A DNA stretch of 64,000 nt. It comes from Mesorhizobium shangrilense (GTDB lineage: Bacteria > Pseudomonadota > Alphaproteobacteria > Rhizobiales > Rhizobiaceae). The stretch spans positions 4,526,001 through 4,590,000 of the forward strand of contig NZ_JBEWSZ010000001.1 of assembly GCF_040537815.1 (NCBI RefSeq). Direction: 5' to 3'. Positions 48,987-58,347 of the stretch are shown in pieces; positions within the stretch are counted from its first letter, which is position 1; the number at the start of each line of letters is the position of its first letter. Under the pieces are notes generated by a model. The model made no database searches, was not told the origin of the DNA, and saw only the letters and a list, made by a program, of their open reading frames with translations. The translations under genes and the position numbers were made by a program.

Positions 48987-49630
48987 TCGAATTCACCTTC
49001 TGGGATATCGTGCGCAATCTTCTGCTCGCCGCCCGCTGGACGGTGCTTCTGTCGCTGGCCGCCTTCGTCGGCGGCGCGGTGGTCGGCATGGTCATCCTGT
49101 TCTTCAGGATCGCCAAGAATAAATGGAGCCGGCGCATTGCCTCCGGCTACATCGCGCTCTTCCAGGGAACGCCGCTGCTCATGCAGCTTTTCCTGATGTT
49201 CTTCGGCCTGCCGATGCTGGGCTTGCGCATCGAGCCGTGGACAGCGGCGGTGCTCGGCCTCACCTTCTTCGCCAGCGCCTATCTCGCCGAGATCTGGCGC
49301 TCCGGCGTCGACGCACTGCCGCTCGGCCAATGGGACGCCGGCGCCAGCCTTGGCCTGCACTACCTGCAGGAGCTCAGGCTGATCATCCTGCCGCAGGCGT
49401 TTTCGATCACCCGGGCGCCGACCGTCGGTTTCCTGGTTCAGCTCATCAAATCGACGGCGCTGACATCGATCATCGGCTTCGAGGAACTGGTGCGGACCTC
49501 CAACGCCATCAACAACGCGACCTTCGAGCCGTTCAAGGTCTACGGGCTGGTGGCGCTGATCTTCTTCGTCATGTGCTTTCCGCTGACACAGTACGCACGC
49601 AAGCTCGAGCAACGCGCGGCGGCCCGCTGA
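48983..49630 (+). CDS. Amino-acid ABC transporter permease 2 (HisQ/GlnP type)
   Basis: This encodes 215 residues. LLAARWTVLLSLAAFVGGAVVGMVIL, GYIALFQGTPLLMQLFLMFFGLPML and DAGASLGLHYLQELRLIILPQAFSITRAPTVGF (the EAA loop) confirm the family. It overlaps permease 1 by four bases. No ATPase gene follows: a perfect terminator comes seven bases after the stop, so the ATP-binding subunit must be encoded elsewhere or shared with another transporter. Confidence 0.94.
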   Translation: MIEFTFWDIVRNLLLAARWTVLLSLAAFVGGAVVGMVILFFRIAKNKWSRRIASGYIALFQGTPLLMQLFLMFFGLPMLGLRIEPWTAAVLGLTFFASAYLAEIWRSGVDALPLGQWDAGASLGLHYLQELRLIILPQAFSITRAPTVGFLVQLIKSTALTSIIGFEELVRTSNAINNATFEPFKVYGLVALIFFVMCFPLTQYARKLEQRAAAR

Positions 49631-49636
49631 CCCCAC

Positions 49637-49670
49637 ACAAAACGCCGCCGGACACCCGGCGGCGTTTTGT
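49637..49670. terminator. Perfect bidirectional intrinsic terminator
   Basis: A 15-base-pair perfect stem (49637-49651 with 49656-49670) closes an ACAC loop. The plus-strand transcript ends in GUUUUGUUU and the minus-strand transcript in GUUUUGUGUG, giving U-tracts on both sides. It serves both the amino-acid transporter operon and the convergent MATE gene, whose stop begins two bases later. Confidence 0.92.
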
Positions 49671-49671
49671 T

Positions 49672-51075
49672 TCAGCGACCAAAGGTGAGCGGCGAGGCGA
49701 TCCTGTCGCGCCGCAGCCAGCGCGCCAGGAGCATCGCCGCCACCACGGCCAGTCCCAGCGCCAGCCCCATCCAGATGCCGACGCCGTGCAAGCCAAAATG
49801 GAAGGCCAGCACCACGCCAAGCGGCAGGCCAACGCCCCAATAGCCGATGGCCGCGTAGATCATCGGCACCTTGGTGTCGTGCAGACCCCTGAGCATGCCG
49901 GCAGCGACGGCCTGCGCGCCATCGAAGATCTGGAACAGCGCGGCAAAGACCAGGAACGATACGGCAAGCGCGATCACCCTTGCATTGGCCGGATCGCCGA
50001 GATCGATGAAGGCGCCGATCAGCAGATGCGGCCACAGGATCATGACCAGCCCCATCAGCGCCATGAACGAGACGCCGATGACATAGGCGGTCCAGCCGGC
50101 GCGCGAAACGCCAGCCGGATTGCCGGCGCCATGCGCAAGCCCGACACGCACCGTCACCGCCTGGTTGAGGCCAAGCGGCACCATGAAGGTGACCGAAGCG
50201 ATCTGGATGGCGATGGCGTGCGCGGCAAGCGAATCCGCATCAATCAGCCCCATGAGCAGGGCCGCCACGTTGAAGATCGTCACCTCGAAGGCGAGAAGGC
50301 CGGCGATCGGCAGGCCGAGCCGCAGCAATCCCTTGAAGCGCGGCCAATCGGAGCGCCAGAAGCGTCCGAACAGGCGGTAGCGACGGAATTTCGGTTCCAG
50401 CATCACCACGGCGACCATGCCGAAGAACATCAGCGCGCTGGACAGCGAGGTTGCGAGGCCGGACCCAGCAATGCCCATGGCGCTGACGCCGAGATTGCCG
50501 AACATGAACACCCAGTTGAAGAAGACGTTGCAGGCGACGGCGACGAAGACGATGACCAGCGCCCAGCCCGGCCGCTCCAGCGCCGAGATGAAGGAACGCA
50601 GGATGATGTAGCCGTAGAAGGGCAGCACCGCCCATTCGAGCCAGCGCAGATAGATGCCGGCCTGATGCGCCAGCGCCGGCTCCTGGCCCATGGCCAGCAG
50701 AATTGCCTCGCCGTGCCAAAGCACGATCCAGATCGGAATGCAGATGAGGATCGCCAGCCACAGGCCCTGGCGCACGGTGCGGCGCAGGTCGCGCACCGAA
50801 TGCCTGTTGCGGCCGAGCTCGGTGGCGATCATCGGCGAGGTCGCCAGCATGAGGCCGAGCCCGAAGATCAGCGGCATGAAATAGAGGTTGGCGCCGAGCG
50901 CGCCGCTGGCCAGCGTATCGGCCCCGAGACGCCCCATCATCATGACATCGGTCGCGGTCATCGCTGTCTGGCCGAGATTGGTCAGCACCATCGGCCAGGC
51001 GAGCGCCAGCGTCGCCCTGATTTCCTGACGCCAAAGGCTTCCCGGCGCGCGCGCGCCGGCTTCGATCGCAGACAT
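49672..51075 (-). CDS. MATE-family multidrug/cation exporter (NorM-like)
   Basis: This encodes 467 residues from ATG 51075; the in-frame ATG at 51273 is rejected because its 66 extra residues do not resemble the family. Twelve helices in two homologous six-helix halves are predicted. WPMVLTNLGQTAMTATDVMMMGRLGADTLASGALGANLYF is the N-terminal MATE motif and FQIFDGAQAVAAGMLRGLHDTKVPM the second-half motif. It exports cationic drugs or metabolites in exchange for Na+ or H+. Confidence 0.94.
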   Translation of the reverse strand: MSAIEAGARAPGSLWRQEIRATLALAWPMVLTNLGQTAMTATDVMMMGRLGADTLASGALGANLYFMPLIFGLGLMLATSPMIATELGRNRHSVRDLRRTVRQGLWLAILICIPIWIVLWHGEAILLAMGQEPALAHQAGIYLRWLEWAVLPFYGYIILRSFISALERPGWALVIVFVAVACNVFFNWVFMFGNLGVSAMGIAGSGLATSLSSALMFFGMVAVVMLEPKFRRYRLFGRFWRSDWPRFKGLLRLGLPIAGLLAFEVTIFNVAALLMGLIDADSLAAHAIAIQIASVTFMVPLGLNQAVTVRVGLAHGAGNPAGVSRAGWTAYVIGVSFMALMGLVMILWPHLLIGAFIDLGDPANARVIALAVSFLVFAALFQIFDGAQAVAAGMLRGLHDTKVPMIYAAIGYWGVGLPLGVVLAFHFGLHGVGIWMGLALGLAVVAAMLLARWLRRDRIASPLTFGR

Positions 51076-51294
51076 TGTTCCGCTCTTTCCGAGTGCGGCG
51101 CGTCGGCATCGAGCCGGAAGCCGCATTTCAAACGGCAAAACCTTCGGTCTCGCAGCGTTTGCGCCAGCTTTTGGACGAAACGCGACATGAAGGCAAGAGA
51201 GGAGGCGCAACGAGCGATTGAGCCAGGGCGAGACTCGGCAGGGCAGACACCGGCTCCGTCCTACCGTGCGCACCGCGACCAGAAGAGCCGCAGG

Positions 51295-54105
51295 CTATGC
51301 CTCTTCCGTCGGAAGAAGCGGTTTGCGGCCGCCCAAGATGTACGCAATGGATTCAAGGATGATGCCATTTGTGTTCACATCGGTCACCTGGATCAGCTTT
51401 CCGGTCCGCTCGGACACGCCGGATGAAAAACCCATTCCCGGCATCTTGGCCCGATTCCTCACAAAGGCGACAAGCTTCTGCGAATAGTCGCCTGGCCGCG
51501 TGGCGTGCCAGAGATAGGCACCTTTCGCACTGACCAGACGAAGCGAATTCGCCTGCTTTGCCGTCGCCTCCTTGTCGGAGGTCTTCATCGTGTCGACCGC
51601 GAAGTCGCCGCCATCGTCCGTCAGTTGGTAGCCTTGGTAGGTGAAGTAGGGAGGGCCAGCCATCGCCGATTCCGAAACGCAAGTGAGAATGCCTGTCTCG
51701 CGATACCGTTTCATCTGGGCGGCGTAGAGAATGTCGGCCATGAGGCGGCCGTGCGGCGACCCTCCAAGTTCGATTTCCTCGGTAACGTGGGGTTCGGTGG
51801 CAATCCGCCCTCGCCGCTGAATTTCCGCCAGAGCGGCGGTCGCGGCATCCATGCTGCGATCGGGATCGCCAGTGTCAAAGACGGGCTTGATCGACTGGCC
51901 CCAAAGGCTGTAGCCGCGACCGGCATAGCCGGCGTAGCTGTTTGCGTGCACGGACGAAATCTTGCCGTTCGCGCTCACAACGTGCATTTCGCCGTCCTTG
52001 AGGATCGGCCCGAACGACCAGTTGGAAACGAGCTTGAAGACGGGGAAGGCGCCGGCCGTATGCTGATCGAGAATTTTGAGCGCGATCAAAAGACGTCCGG
52101 TATCGGCGCTGTCGAAACCTTCGCGCTCGTCATCCTTCGCGCTCAACGCGCGCTCGGTATGCGGCAGGTTCCCGCCGGCATACTGGAAGCTCGTCTGGCC
52201 CAGGAACTCCAGGATTCGACTGATCGTCGTTTCGAATTCGCGTTGATCGATGATGCCCAGCTGCTGGGCGGACAGAGTGGCAAGAATATGTGTTCCCACG
52301 TCCCACATCGTGGTGAACGGGTAGCCCGCCTGCTTGCCGAATTCCATCCATGACGTCGCCGGCACGATGCCGTTGAAGTTCCTGGCGCCCCAATCGAAAT
52401 AGGTCCATGCGAGCTCGGCGTCGGCCTTGAGGATGCCACGGTCCAGCAGGTCCTGATCCGGCTTCCTCCAATCGCGCACCGCGACGTCGGCGCGCGCGCC
52501 TTGAATGCGTTGGACTTCCGGCATGGAAGGCGTGACGGCGCGGTAATACTCGTCGAAGTTCACCAGCCTGGTGCCACGCTGAGCGGACAGCTCAGCAAGC
52601 GTCTCAAGGATGACCGCCTTCTTTTTGGGCGAGTTGGCGGTATCGGGATGGATGCAGAAAACAGCATCATTGTCGGTCCCGAAATAGCTGAAGACCTCGT
52701 CCTTCGTGAAGTAGGGGATATCTTCGCTCCAGGCCTTCTCGAATTTCATCGTGTTCGAGACGTGGAGGATGCCTCGGCTGTCCAAACCATTGAACCAGCG
52801 CAGATCGCCTTTCTCGGCGCTGAATACAGGCGCTCCGGTGGCGGCCAGTGCATCGAGCGTATTGTCGTCGAATGCGTCATTGGGCGGAATGTAGGACGTG
52901 GGGAACCTGCCGGTCGAGCGATAGATCTCGCTGATACCACCCCGGATCAGGTCCAGATCCTTCCCGGGCGAATTGCCCAGAAGTTCCGAGGGCGTGTGGT
53001 TCCAGCCATGGGCGGCAATATCGAAGCGTTTATCGACGGACATGGCTTGCAGGTATGACTTGGCTGGTTTGTCCGCCGAGAGCAGGAAAGACTTCGGTGC
53101 CGGGATGATAGCGTCCGTAACCGGGTAGCCGGCTCCGATGAGATGGCGCACAAACGCCATGTGGCTTGGATCTGTGTCGGTATCCACCCTGAGATCATCG
53201 ACGCGGACGACGATGAGCCGGCTTACATCCCGGCTTTGCTTATAGAGCTGTTGTGGAAGAATGCTTCGGAACCCGCCGCCGGCGGATGCGGCAAGCACGG
53301 TTTGGGCGATCTCGGCCGCATAGCTGGCCGCATCGCTGTCGCTCAGCCCCGCCAGCGCCGCGAACGGAAGGTCGACAATGATCGGATCGTCGCCGGCGCC
53401 CAGTTTTGCGATGTTCGCGCCTAGGGCAGGCGCACCGAGAAGCCGGCCGCCGGAGGGCTGCAGCCCCGTTGAACTGAGCGGGGACGCGAAAAGGTTCACC
53501 AGACCTGTATCGGTCGACCAATAACCACCGCTGTCGGGCTGCAGGCCCACCGGATCCTTTATCCCTGCCCGAAGACGAATGACCGATCGAAAACCCGCCA
53601 TGCGCATCGACGCCGCATCCTGCGCCGAACGCAATGGTGAATTGGTGGTCAAGGTCAAGGCCGTGAGCACGGCCTTCGACTGGTACCTCTGGTACTCATT
53701 GATCAGGTAGGAAAACGCCGCCTGGATTTCACTTGCCTGGCGCGCTTGCAGATAGGGAACGTCCGACTGGATCAGGTCGGCATGGGCGCCGAATTCGATA
53801 CCGTCCGGATTGAGCCGAACCGCCTGGCGAAGCCGGAGAGCCAGGCTGGAATTGTAATCCAGCATTTTCCCAGCGGCATCGATGGGGGCGACCGTTACGG
53901 TGATCGGCACCTTGCGAGTCAAGAACGGGTCGGCGACGGCGGAAAGCCTGGTCGGCGTTGTCTGTGCGTCCACGCCACTGATCGTGACGACCAGCGGGTT
54001 GGGCAGTTTCTCCTTGGCTGCGGCCCATGAGACGCCTTTGCCGGCCGATGCCAGCAGCGGTACAGTCAGGCCACCAAGAAGAACGGAGCGGCGGGTTATG
54101 TTCAT
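51295..54105 (-). CDS. Tat-exported polysaccharide deacetylase-like protein with C-terminal DUF3131 domain
   Basis: This encodes 936 residues. The Tat-type signal is NITRRSVLLGGLTVPLLAS. Residues about 35-290 form a first, apparently degenerate, NodB-like region. A second region (about 295-520) has VRVDDLR (Asp-Asp near 300) and DIAAHGWNHTPSE (His-x3-His near 366), the metal ligands of NodB-type deacetylases. The C-terminal DUF3131 (about 545-930) includes PFTTMWDVGTHILATLSAQQLGIID, a fold linked to glycan-acting enzymes. It would act on an exported glycan in the periplasm. Its start overlaps the GT2 gene stop (ATGA). Confidence 0.85.
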   Translation of the reverse strand: MNITRRSVLLGGLTVPLLASAGKGVSWAAAKEKLPNPLVVTISGVDAQTTPTRLSAVADPFLTRKVPITVTVAPIDAAGKMLDYNSSLALRLRQAVRLNPDGIEFGAHADLIQSDVPYLQARQASEIQAAFSYLINEYQRYQSKAVLTALTLTTNSPLRSAQDAASMRMAGFRSVIRLRAGIKDPVGLQPDSGGYWSTDTGLVNLFASPLSSTGLQPSGGRLLGAPALGANIAKLGAGDDPIIVDLPFAALAGLSDSDAASYAAEIAQTVLAASAGGGFRSILPQQLYKQSRDVSRLIVVRVDDLRVDTDTDPSHMAFVRHLIGAGYPVTDAIIPAPKSFLLSADKPAKSYLQAMSVDKRFDIAAHGWNHTPSELLGNSPGKDLDLIRGGISEIYRSTGRFPTSYIPPNDAFDDNTLDALAATGAPVFSAEKGDLRWFNGLDSRGILHVSNTMKFEKAWSEDIPYFTKDEVFSYFGTDNDAVFCIHPDTANSPKKKAVILETLAELSAQRGTRLVNFDEYYRAVTPSMPEVQRIQGARADVAVRDWRKPDQDLLDRGILKADAELAWTYFDWGARNFNGIVPATSWMEFGKQAGYPFTTMWDVGTHILATLSAQQLGIIDQREFETTISRILEFLGQTSFQYAGGNLPHTERALSAKDDEREGFDSADTGRLLIALKILDQHTAGAFPVFKLVSNWSFGPILKDGEMHVVSANGKISSVHANSYAGYAGRGYSLWGQSIKPVFDTGDPDRSMDAATAALAEIQRRGRIATEPHVTEEIELGGSPHGRLMADILYAAQMKRYRETGILTCVSESAMAGPPYFTYQGYQLTDDGGDFAVDTMKTSDKEATAKQANSLRLVSAKGAYLWHATRPGDYSQKLVAFVRNRAKMPGMGFSSGVSERTGKLIQVTDVNTNGIILESIAYILGGRKPLLPTEEA

Positions 54106-55382
54106 GCTTGCCTCCCATGGGGAACGGAAACGGCGTAACGTTGCGGACTGATCCAGCGGCCGTCGGACTTCGCTGAAAACGACTTGAACAAAGCGCGCAG
54201 GAAAAGCGCGGCATCGAGGAGCCGGATCGCGGGAAACGCGAGGCCATAGAGGAGCAGGATCGGCCTGCGTTCTATCACCGCGACAATGACGGTGAGCGCG
54301 TAGTCCACCGCGAGGAACAGGGCCAACAGCTCAAGTGGCGAGACCGGCCTTACCGCGAGGTCCCCAAGCGACATCGCCGGGACCTCGATACCTGTGACAA
54401 GGTAGGCGACCGCGGCAATCGGCAAGCCCAGGGCGAAGACGGATATTATCAGAAGTTCGGCCAGCAGCCCGCCAAGGGACAGCCAGAAGCGGCTGGGCCA
54501 AAAGCCATGACGCCGCACGGTCTGCCAGAAGCCGAGATACCAGCGTTGAACCTGCTTGCGGTAATCGCCGAGCGTGAAAGGATCTTCCGACGAGCACCGC
54601 GCCCTGGGCGAATAGGCAACACGACCCAGCTGCTTGTGCTGGACTTCGAATGTCATGTTGAAATCCTCGATGACGAGCCCTGGCGCGGTGATGTCGATCT
54701 GGCGTAGCGCGCTTGTTCGGTAGATGCTGGCGAAGCCGGGCGCGATATAACTCACACTCGTCCATTTCCAGGATTGGCCGTACTGGAAGGCCGTCTGCAG
54801 GATCCGGTAGAGACGTGTCCTGTAAGCAGCGAAAAGCATGTCGAGGGTGGGCCAGCGCTGGTCGCGCCAGCGTGACAACACATGGCCAGCCACGGCCACC
54901 ACCTTGGGGTCGTTGAACAGCGGCAGTGCGTGTTCGAAATAACCGGGGTCGATCTCTGAATCCGCATCCTGGATCAGCACCGCCTTGTAGCGGTCGCACA
55001 GTCGATACTTGCGGATCGCCTTGTCGATTGCGCGCGCCTTTCCCCGGTTGGGCTGGATGTCGAGCGCCCTGCAGCCGGCAGCACGCGCGATGGCGACGGT
55101 GGCGTCGCGCGACCCGTCACTGGCGACATAGATCTGCCTTGCCGGAATGATGGCCTTCAGCGCTCCGATGCATTTCGGCAGTGCGATTGCTTCATTGTGG
55201 GCGGGAATGACCACGGCAACATCGGATACCCGTACCGCTTCCTGAAAGTGACCGGCTTTCGCATTCGAACCGATCTCGCTGACAAACCGGATGACGCCGA
55301 CGACGCACCAGAACGCGATGTTGATGCCCAGCGATGCGCTGAGAACCATCATCGTGATGTTGGTGGCGGCGATCCCGGTCAT
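54102..55382 (-). CDS. Processive family-2 glycosyltransferase (membrane polysaccharide synthase)
   Basis: This encodes 426 residues from ATG 55382. One N-terminal helix precedes the GT-A catalytic domain with VVIPAHNEAIALPKCI, DAD metal-binding motif in LIQDADSEIDPG, catalytic Asp in LVIEDFNMTFEVQ (ED) and QxxRW in YRKQVQRWYLGFW. These are the D, D, D and QxxRW residues of processive synthases such as NodC, BcsA and PgaC. Two to four C-terminal helices form the export channel. It polymerises and extrudes a glycan from a nucleotide sugar. The ATGA overlap on both sides shows strict coupling. Confidence 0.93.
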   Translation of the reverse strand: MTGIAATNITMMVLSASLGINIAFWCVVGVIRFVSEIGSNAKAGHFQEAVRVSDVAVVIPAHNEAIALPKCIGALKAIIPARQIYVASDGSRDATVAIARAAGCRALDIQPNRGKARAIDKAIRKYRLCDRYKAVLIQDADSEIDPGYFEHALPLFNDPKVVAVAGHVLSRWRDQRWPTLDMLFAAYRTRLYRILQTAFQYGQSWKWTSVSYIAPGFASIYRTSALRQIDITAPGLVIEDFNMTFEVQHKQLGRVAYSPRARCSSEDPFTLGDYRKQVQRWYLGFWQTVRRHGFWPSRFWLSLGGLLAELLIISVFALGLPIAAVAYLVTGIEVPAMSLGDLAVRPVSPLELLALFLAVDYALTVIVAVIERRPILLLYGLAFPAIRLLDAALFLRALFKSFSAKSDGRWISPQRYAVSVPHGRQA

Positions 55383-56449
55383 GGAAGCATCGTTCCCACC
55401 TGACCCCGACCGCTGGGCCGTTCCTGATAACCGACGAACCTGCGTTCGGACGATGCAGTCCTTGCCTTGGCGCGCTTTGCCTCCTGGATCGAAGCCAGCA
55501 GGTCCTGGTAGCTCTGGCGGATGCCCTTCGTGAGCGAAACCTTCTGGCGCCAGCCCAGCGCCTCGATCTTGCCGGTGTCCGGCCAACGGCCGCGATGATC
55601 GGCGATGAAGTGCTTTTTGAAGACGACGCTGCCGGGAAGGCCGGTTGCCTCCTTGATCAGGTCGAACAATTCGCGGATGGAGAGCTGGGTGGCACCCCCG
55701 ATATTATAGACCTCGGCGCACTCGCCTTTCTCCATCACCGTCAGCAGGCCGTCGACGAGGTCGTCGACATGCAGGAATGTACGAGTCTGCGAGCCGTCGC
55801 CGAAGAGTGGAACAGGCTGCCCGGCGATGAGATGCGAGAGCATCTGCGGAATGACACGCTGGTCGGCCGGCGACATTCCTGGGCCGTAGGTATTGAAAAT
55901 GCGCACGATGCGGACATCGACCTTGTGCTTGCGGCCCCAGAAGCGGGTCAGCGCTTCGCCGAACCGCTTGCCCTCCTCGTAGGGACTGCGCGGGCCCACC
56001 GGGTCGACCCTTCCGACATAGGTCTCCGGCTGCGGAAAGACTTCCGGGTCGCCGTAGGCCTCCGCTGTACTGGCAAACAGGTATTTTGCCTTTGACCGGC
56101 GCGCGACCTTGAGAAGATTGAGCGCTCCCACGGACGAGGCCATGAGCATTTCCTCGCCCAGCAAGGCGATGTTGGGAACGCCGGTCGGGCAAGCCAGATT
56201 GTAGACATGGGTATAGCGCCGCCGCTGCAATCGCGTGCAGAGGGCCGCGTCCGTGATGTCCATCTTGATGAACCTGAAATTTGGATACCGCGACAACTCC
56301 TCGACATTGGCTTTTCGCCCGGTCGAAAGATTGTCGACGACATCCACGAAGGCGCCCTGATCGAGCAGGCGGAGCGTCAGGTTGGTTCCCAGACACCCCG
56401 CGCCGCCAGCGACAAGGCATCTGATTTCTTCGGTCTTGCACGTATTCAT
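55379..56449 (-). CDS. UDP-xylose synthase-like NAD-dependent sugar epimerase/decarboxylase
   Basis: This encodes 356 residues from ATG 56449; an in-frame ATG at 56536 is less likely. The NAD site is GGAGCLGTNL. The family pattern YNLACPTGVPN, FASTAEAYGDPEVFPQPETYVGRVDPVG, SPYEEGKRFGEAL (catalytic Tyr and Lys) and RIFNTYGPGMSPADQRVIPQML matches UDP-glucuronate decarboxylase (UXS), which makes UDP-xylose. The diverging nucleotide-sugar dehydrogenase would supply the uronic acid. It heads the epimerase-GT2-deacetylase operon. Confidence 0.88.
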   Translation of the reverse strand: MNTCKTEEIRCLVAGGAGCLGTNLTLRLLDQGAFVDVVDNLSTGRKANVEELSRYPNFRFIKMDITDAALCTRLQRRRYTHVYNLACPTGVPNIALLGEEMLMASSVGALNLLKVARRSKAKYLFASTAEAYGDPEVFPQPETYVGRVDPVGPRSPYEEGKRFGEALTRFWGRKHKVDVRIVRIFNTYGPGMSPADQRVIPQMLSHLIAGQPVPLFGDGSQTRTFLHVDDLVDGLLTVMEKGECAEVYNIGGATQLSIRELFDLIKEATGLPGSVVFKKHFIADHRGRWPDTGKIEALGWRQKVSLTKGIRQSYQDLLASIQEAKRAKARTASSERRFVGYQERPSGRGQVGTMLP

Positions 56450-56901
56450 ATGGCGACAATCCTGCGTTGAATAGGAAGGAAAGCCGCACCCCTCAATGTG
56501 CGCTTTTGTGCATGGAAAGGGCATTTCCACAGACAACGCAACTGATAGTTAACAATATGCTAAACAACAGTGGTTAATTACCGCATTGTAATTGTTGATT
56601 TTTTTCGGTCATCACTCCTTGTATGAGCTATCTTGCAACAATAGTGTTCAAAAATGGGACAGGCGGCGGACTTGACACCACCTGTCTTCCGACGCAGCTG
56701 AAAATGCCGCAACCCTACCTCCTGAGCCCTTTCTTGAGCCGGCGCCCCGCGCTGGGAACAACTGGCACAAAGGTTGCGCTGGTCATCTCGAAAACCGTGA
56801 AGCCGTGGTGCCGGGAAAGGCTCGTCAAATCCCGCTACAGCGACTCGCGGGCATCGCATGACAGCAGCCGCAAGCGGCCGGCTGCATCAGTGGAGGCGCA
56901 A
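56450..56901. other. Divergent intergenic region of the polysaccharide module
   Basis: This 450-base gap separates the epimerase gene from the dehydrogenase gene. Bases 56530-56640 are distinctly AT-rich against the surroundings and contain TTAACAATATGC and GCATTGTAATTGTTG, an imperfect inverted repeat that could be a promoter or regulator site. The plus-strand frame of the dehydrogenase stays open back to 56623, but the encoded residues do not resemble the family. No other gene is supported. Confidence 0.55.
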
Positions 56902-58251
56902 TTGAACATTCTGGCGGATCAGGCCCGAGGGGCGATACTTCTTTCGAAACTGGATATGCGTACGGCCACGGTCGGAATCGTTGGACTTGGTTATGTCGGG
57001 CTGCCGCTCGCGGCGGCGGCGGCTCGCGCCGGCTTCAAGGTGATCGGCTTCGACGTGGACCACAGCAAGATTGAAAAGTTGAAGACGGGCCGATCCTATA
57101 TAGGCGCCGTCAGCGACGAGGCACTGCAGTCGGTCATGGCCGATGGATCGTTGCGGGCGACGTCCGACTTTTCGGTCTTTGCCGAATGCGATGTCATCTC
57201 GATCTGTGTGCCGACGCCACTGACCAAGCAACGCGAGCCCGATCTCTCCTTCGTCGAGAATACGACGCGCGCCATCGCCGCGTATCTGAGGAAGGACCAA
57301 CTGATCATTCTGGAGTCCACCACCTATCCGGGCACGACCGATGAAGTGATGAAACCTATTCTCGAAGCGCGCGGATACAGATCCGGGCGGGACTTTTTCC
57401 TCGGCTATTCGCCCGAGCGGGAGGACCCCGGAAGCGCAGGCTTCGAAACCGCCACCATTCCTAAGGTCGTCGCCGGTGACGGTCCGGTCGCCGCCAGACT
57501 GGTCGCGCTGTTCTATGGCGCCATCGTCGAGACGGTCGTGCCCGTATCGACGATCAAGGTGGCGGAAGTCGTAAAGCTCACGGAGAACATATTCCGTGCC
57601 GTGAACATCGCGCTGGTGAACGAACTCAAGGTCATCTACGGCGCCATGGGGATCGACATCTGGGAAGTGATCGAAGCGGCCAAGACCAAGCCTTTCGGCT
57701 ATATGCCGTTTTACCCAGGGCCAGGTCTCGGCGGCCACTGCATACCGATCGACCCTTTCTACCTGACATGGAAATCGCGCGAGTTCGAGGTTTCGACGAA
57801 ATTCATCGAGCTTGCCGGCGAGATCAATGTCTCCATGCCGCACTATGTGATGTCGAAGCTGTCGGAAGCGCTGGACACGCGTCTTGGCATTCCCCTCAGC
57901 CAGGCGTCCATCCTGATCGTGGGTGTCGCCTACAAGAAGAATGTCTCCGACGTGCGCGAAAGCCCGGCGCTGAAGTTGATCGAGTTGCTGGAATCACGGG
58001 CGGCCGACATCGCCTACCATGACCCCCACGTCGCGCGCATACCGAAGACGCGCAAGCATCCGATGCTTGCCGGCAAGGATTGCATTCGCCTCAGCCGGGA
58101 TTCGATCGGCGCCTATGACGCGGTCGTCATCGTCACCGATCACGACGGGATCGACTATGGACTGCTGGCAAACCATTCGCGGCTGATCATCGACACGCGC
58201 AACGCCATGCAGCGCAACGGCATTGTCTGTGATCGTGTTGTGAAGGCGTAG
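56902..58251 (+). CDS. UDP-N-acetylglucosamine/UDP-glucose 6-dehydrogenase (WbpA-like)
   Basis: This encodes 449 residues from TTG 56902, five bases after GGAGG; GTG 56890 or ATG 56623 are alternatives. The NAD motif is GIVGLGYVGLPLA. The catalytic Cys lies in GPGLGGHCIPIDPFYLTWK, and GKGPGVG-type PYMPFYPGP precedes it. KLTENIFRAVNIALVNEL is the conserved helix and the C-terminal VAYKKNVSDVRESPALKL the UDP-binding domain. FYPGPGLGGHCIPIDPFYL resembles the UDP-GlcNAc dehydrogenase branch. It oxidises C6 of a UDP-sugar to a uronate for the divergent synthase operon. Confidence 0.9.
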   Translation: MNILADQARGAILLSKLDMRTATVGIVGLGYVGLPLAAAAARAGFKVIGFDVDHSKIEKLKTGRSYIGAVSDEALQSVMADGSLRATSDFSVFAECDVISICVPTPLTKQREPDLSFVENTTRAIAAYLRKDQLIILESTTYPGTTDEVMKPILEARGYRSGRDFFLGYSPEREDPGSAGFETATIPKVVAGDGPVAARLVALFYGAIVETVVPVSTIKVAEVVKLTENIFRAVNIALVNELKVIYGAMGIDIWEVIEAAKTKPFGYMPFYPGPGLGGHCIPIDPFYLTWKSREFEVSTKFIELAGEINVSMPHYVMSKLSEALDTRLGIPLSQASILIVGVAYKKNVSDVRESPALKLIELLESRAADIAYHDPHVARIPKTRKHPMLAGKDCIRLSRDSIGAYDAVVIVTDHDGIDYGLLANHSRLIIDTRNAMQRNGIVCDRVVKA

Positions 58252-58265
58252 GTTCTGAGCCCCGA

Positions 58266-58283
58266 CTGTCCGGCCCCGGACAG
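58266..58283 (+). terminator. Hairpin after the sugar dehydrogenase gene
   Basis: CTGTCCGG and CCGGACAG are complementary around two bases, 15 bases after the dehydrogenase stop. It has no U-run on either strand and may be only a pause hairpin. Confidence 0.45.
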
Positions 58284-58347
58284 CCGTGACGCTGCGCTCA
58301 ACCTGACGGAGAAGCGGGCAATACCGAGCGGACGCACGACAAGCGCC

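Noticed and set aside
49123..51426. A 767-codon open frame on the plus strand across the permease and MATE genes
   Set aside because: It is out of frame with one permease and antisense to MATE. The product is His/Arg/Gln-rich, as expected for antisense frames in GC-rich DNA.
56623..56901. N-terminal extension of the sugar dehydrogenase
   Set aside because: The 93 codons are open but do not resemble the family. GGAGG lies directly before TTG 56902, where family similarity begins.
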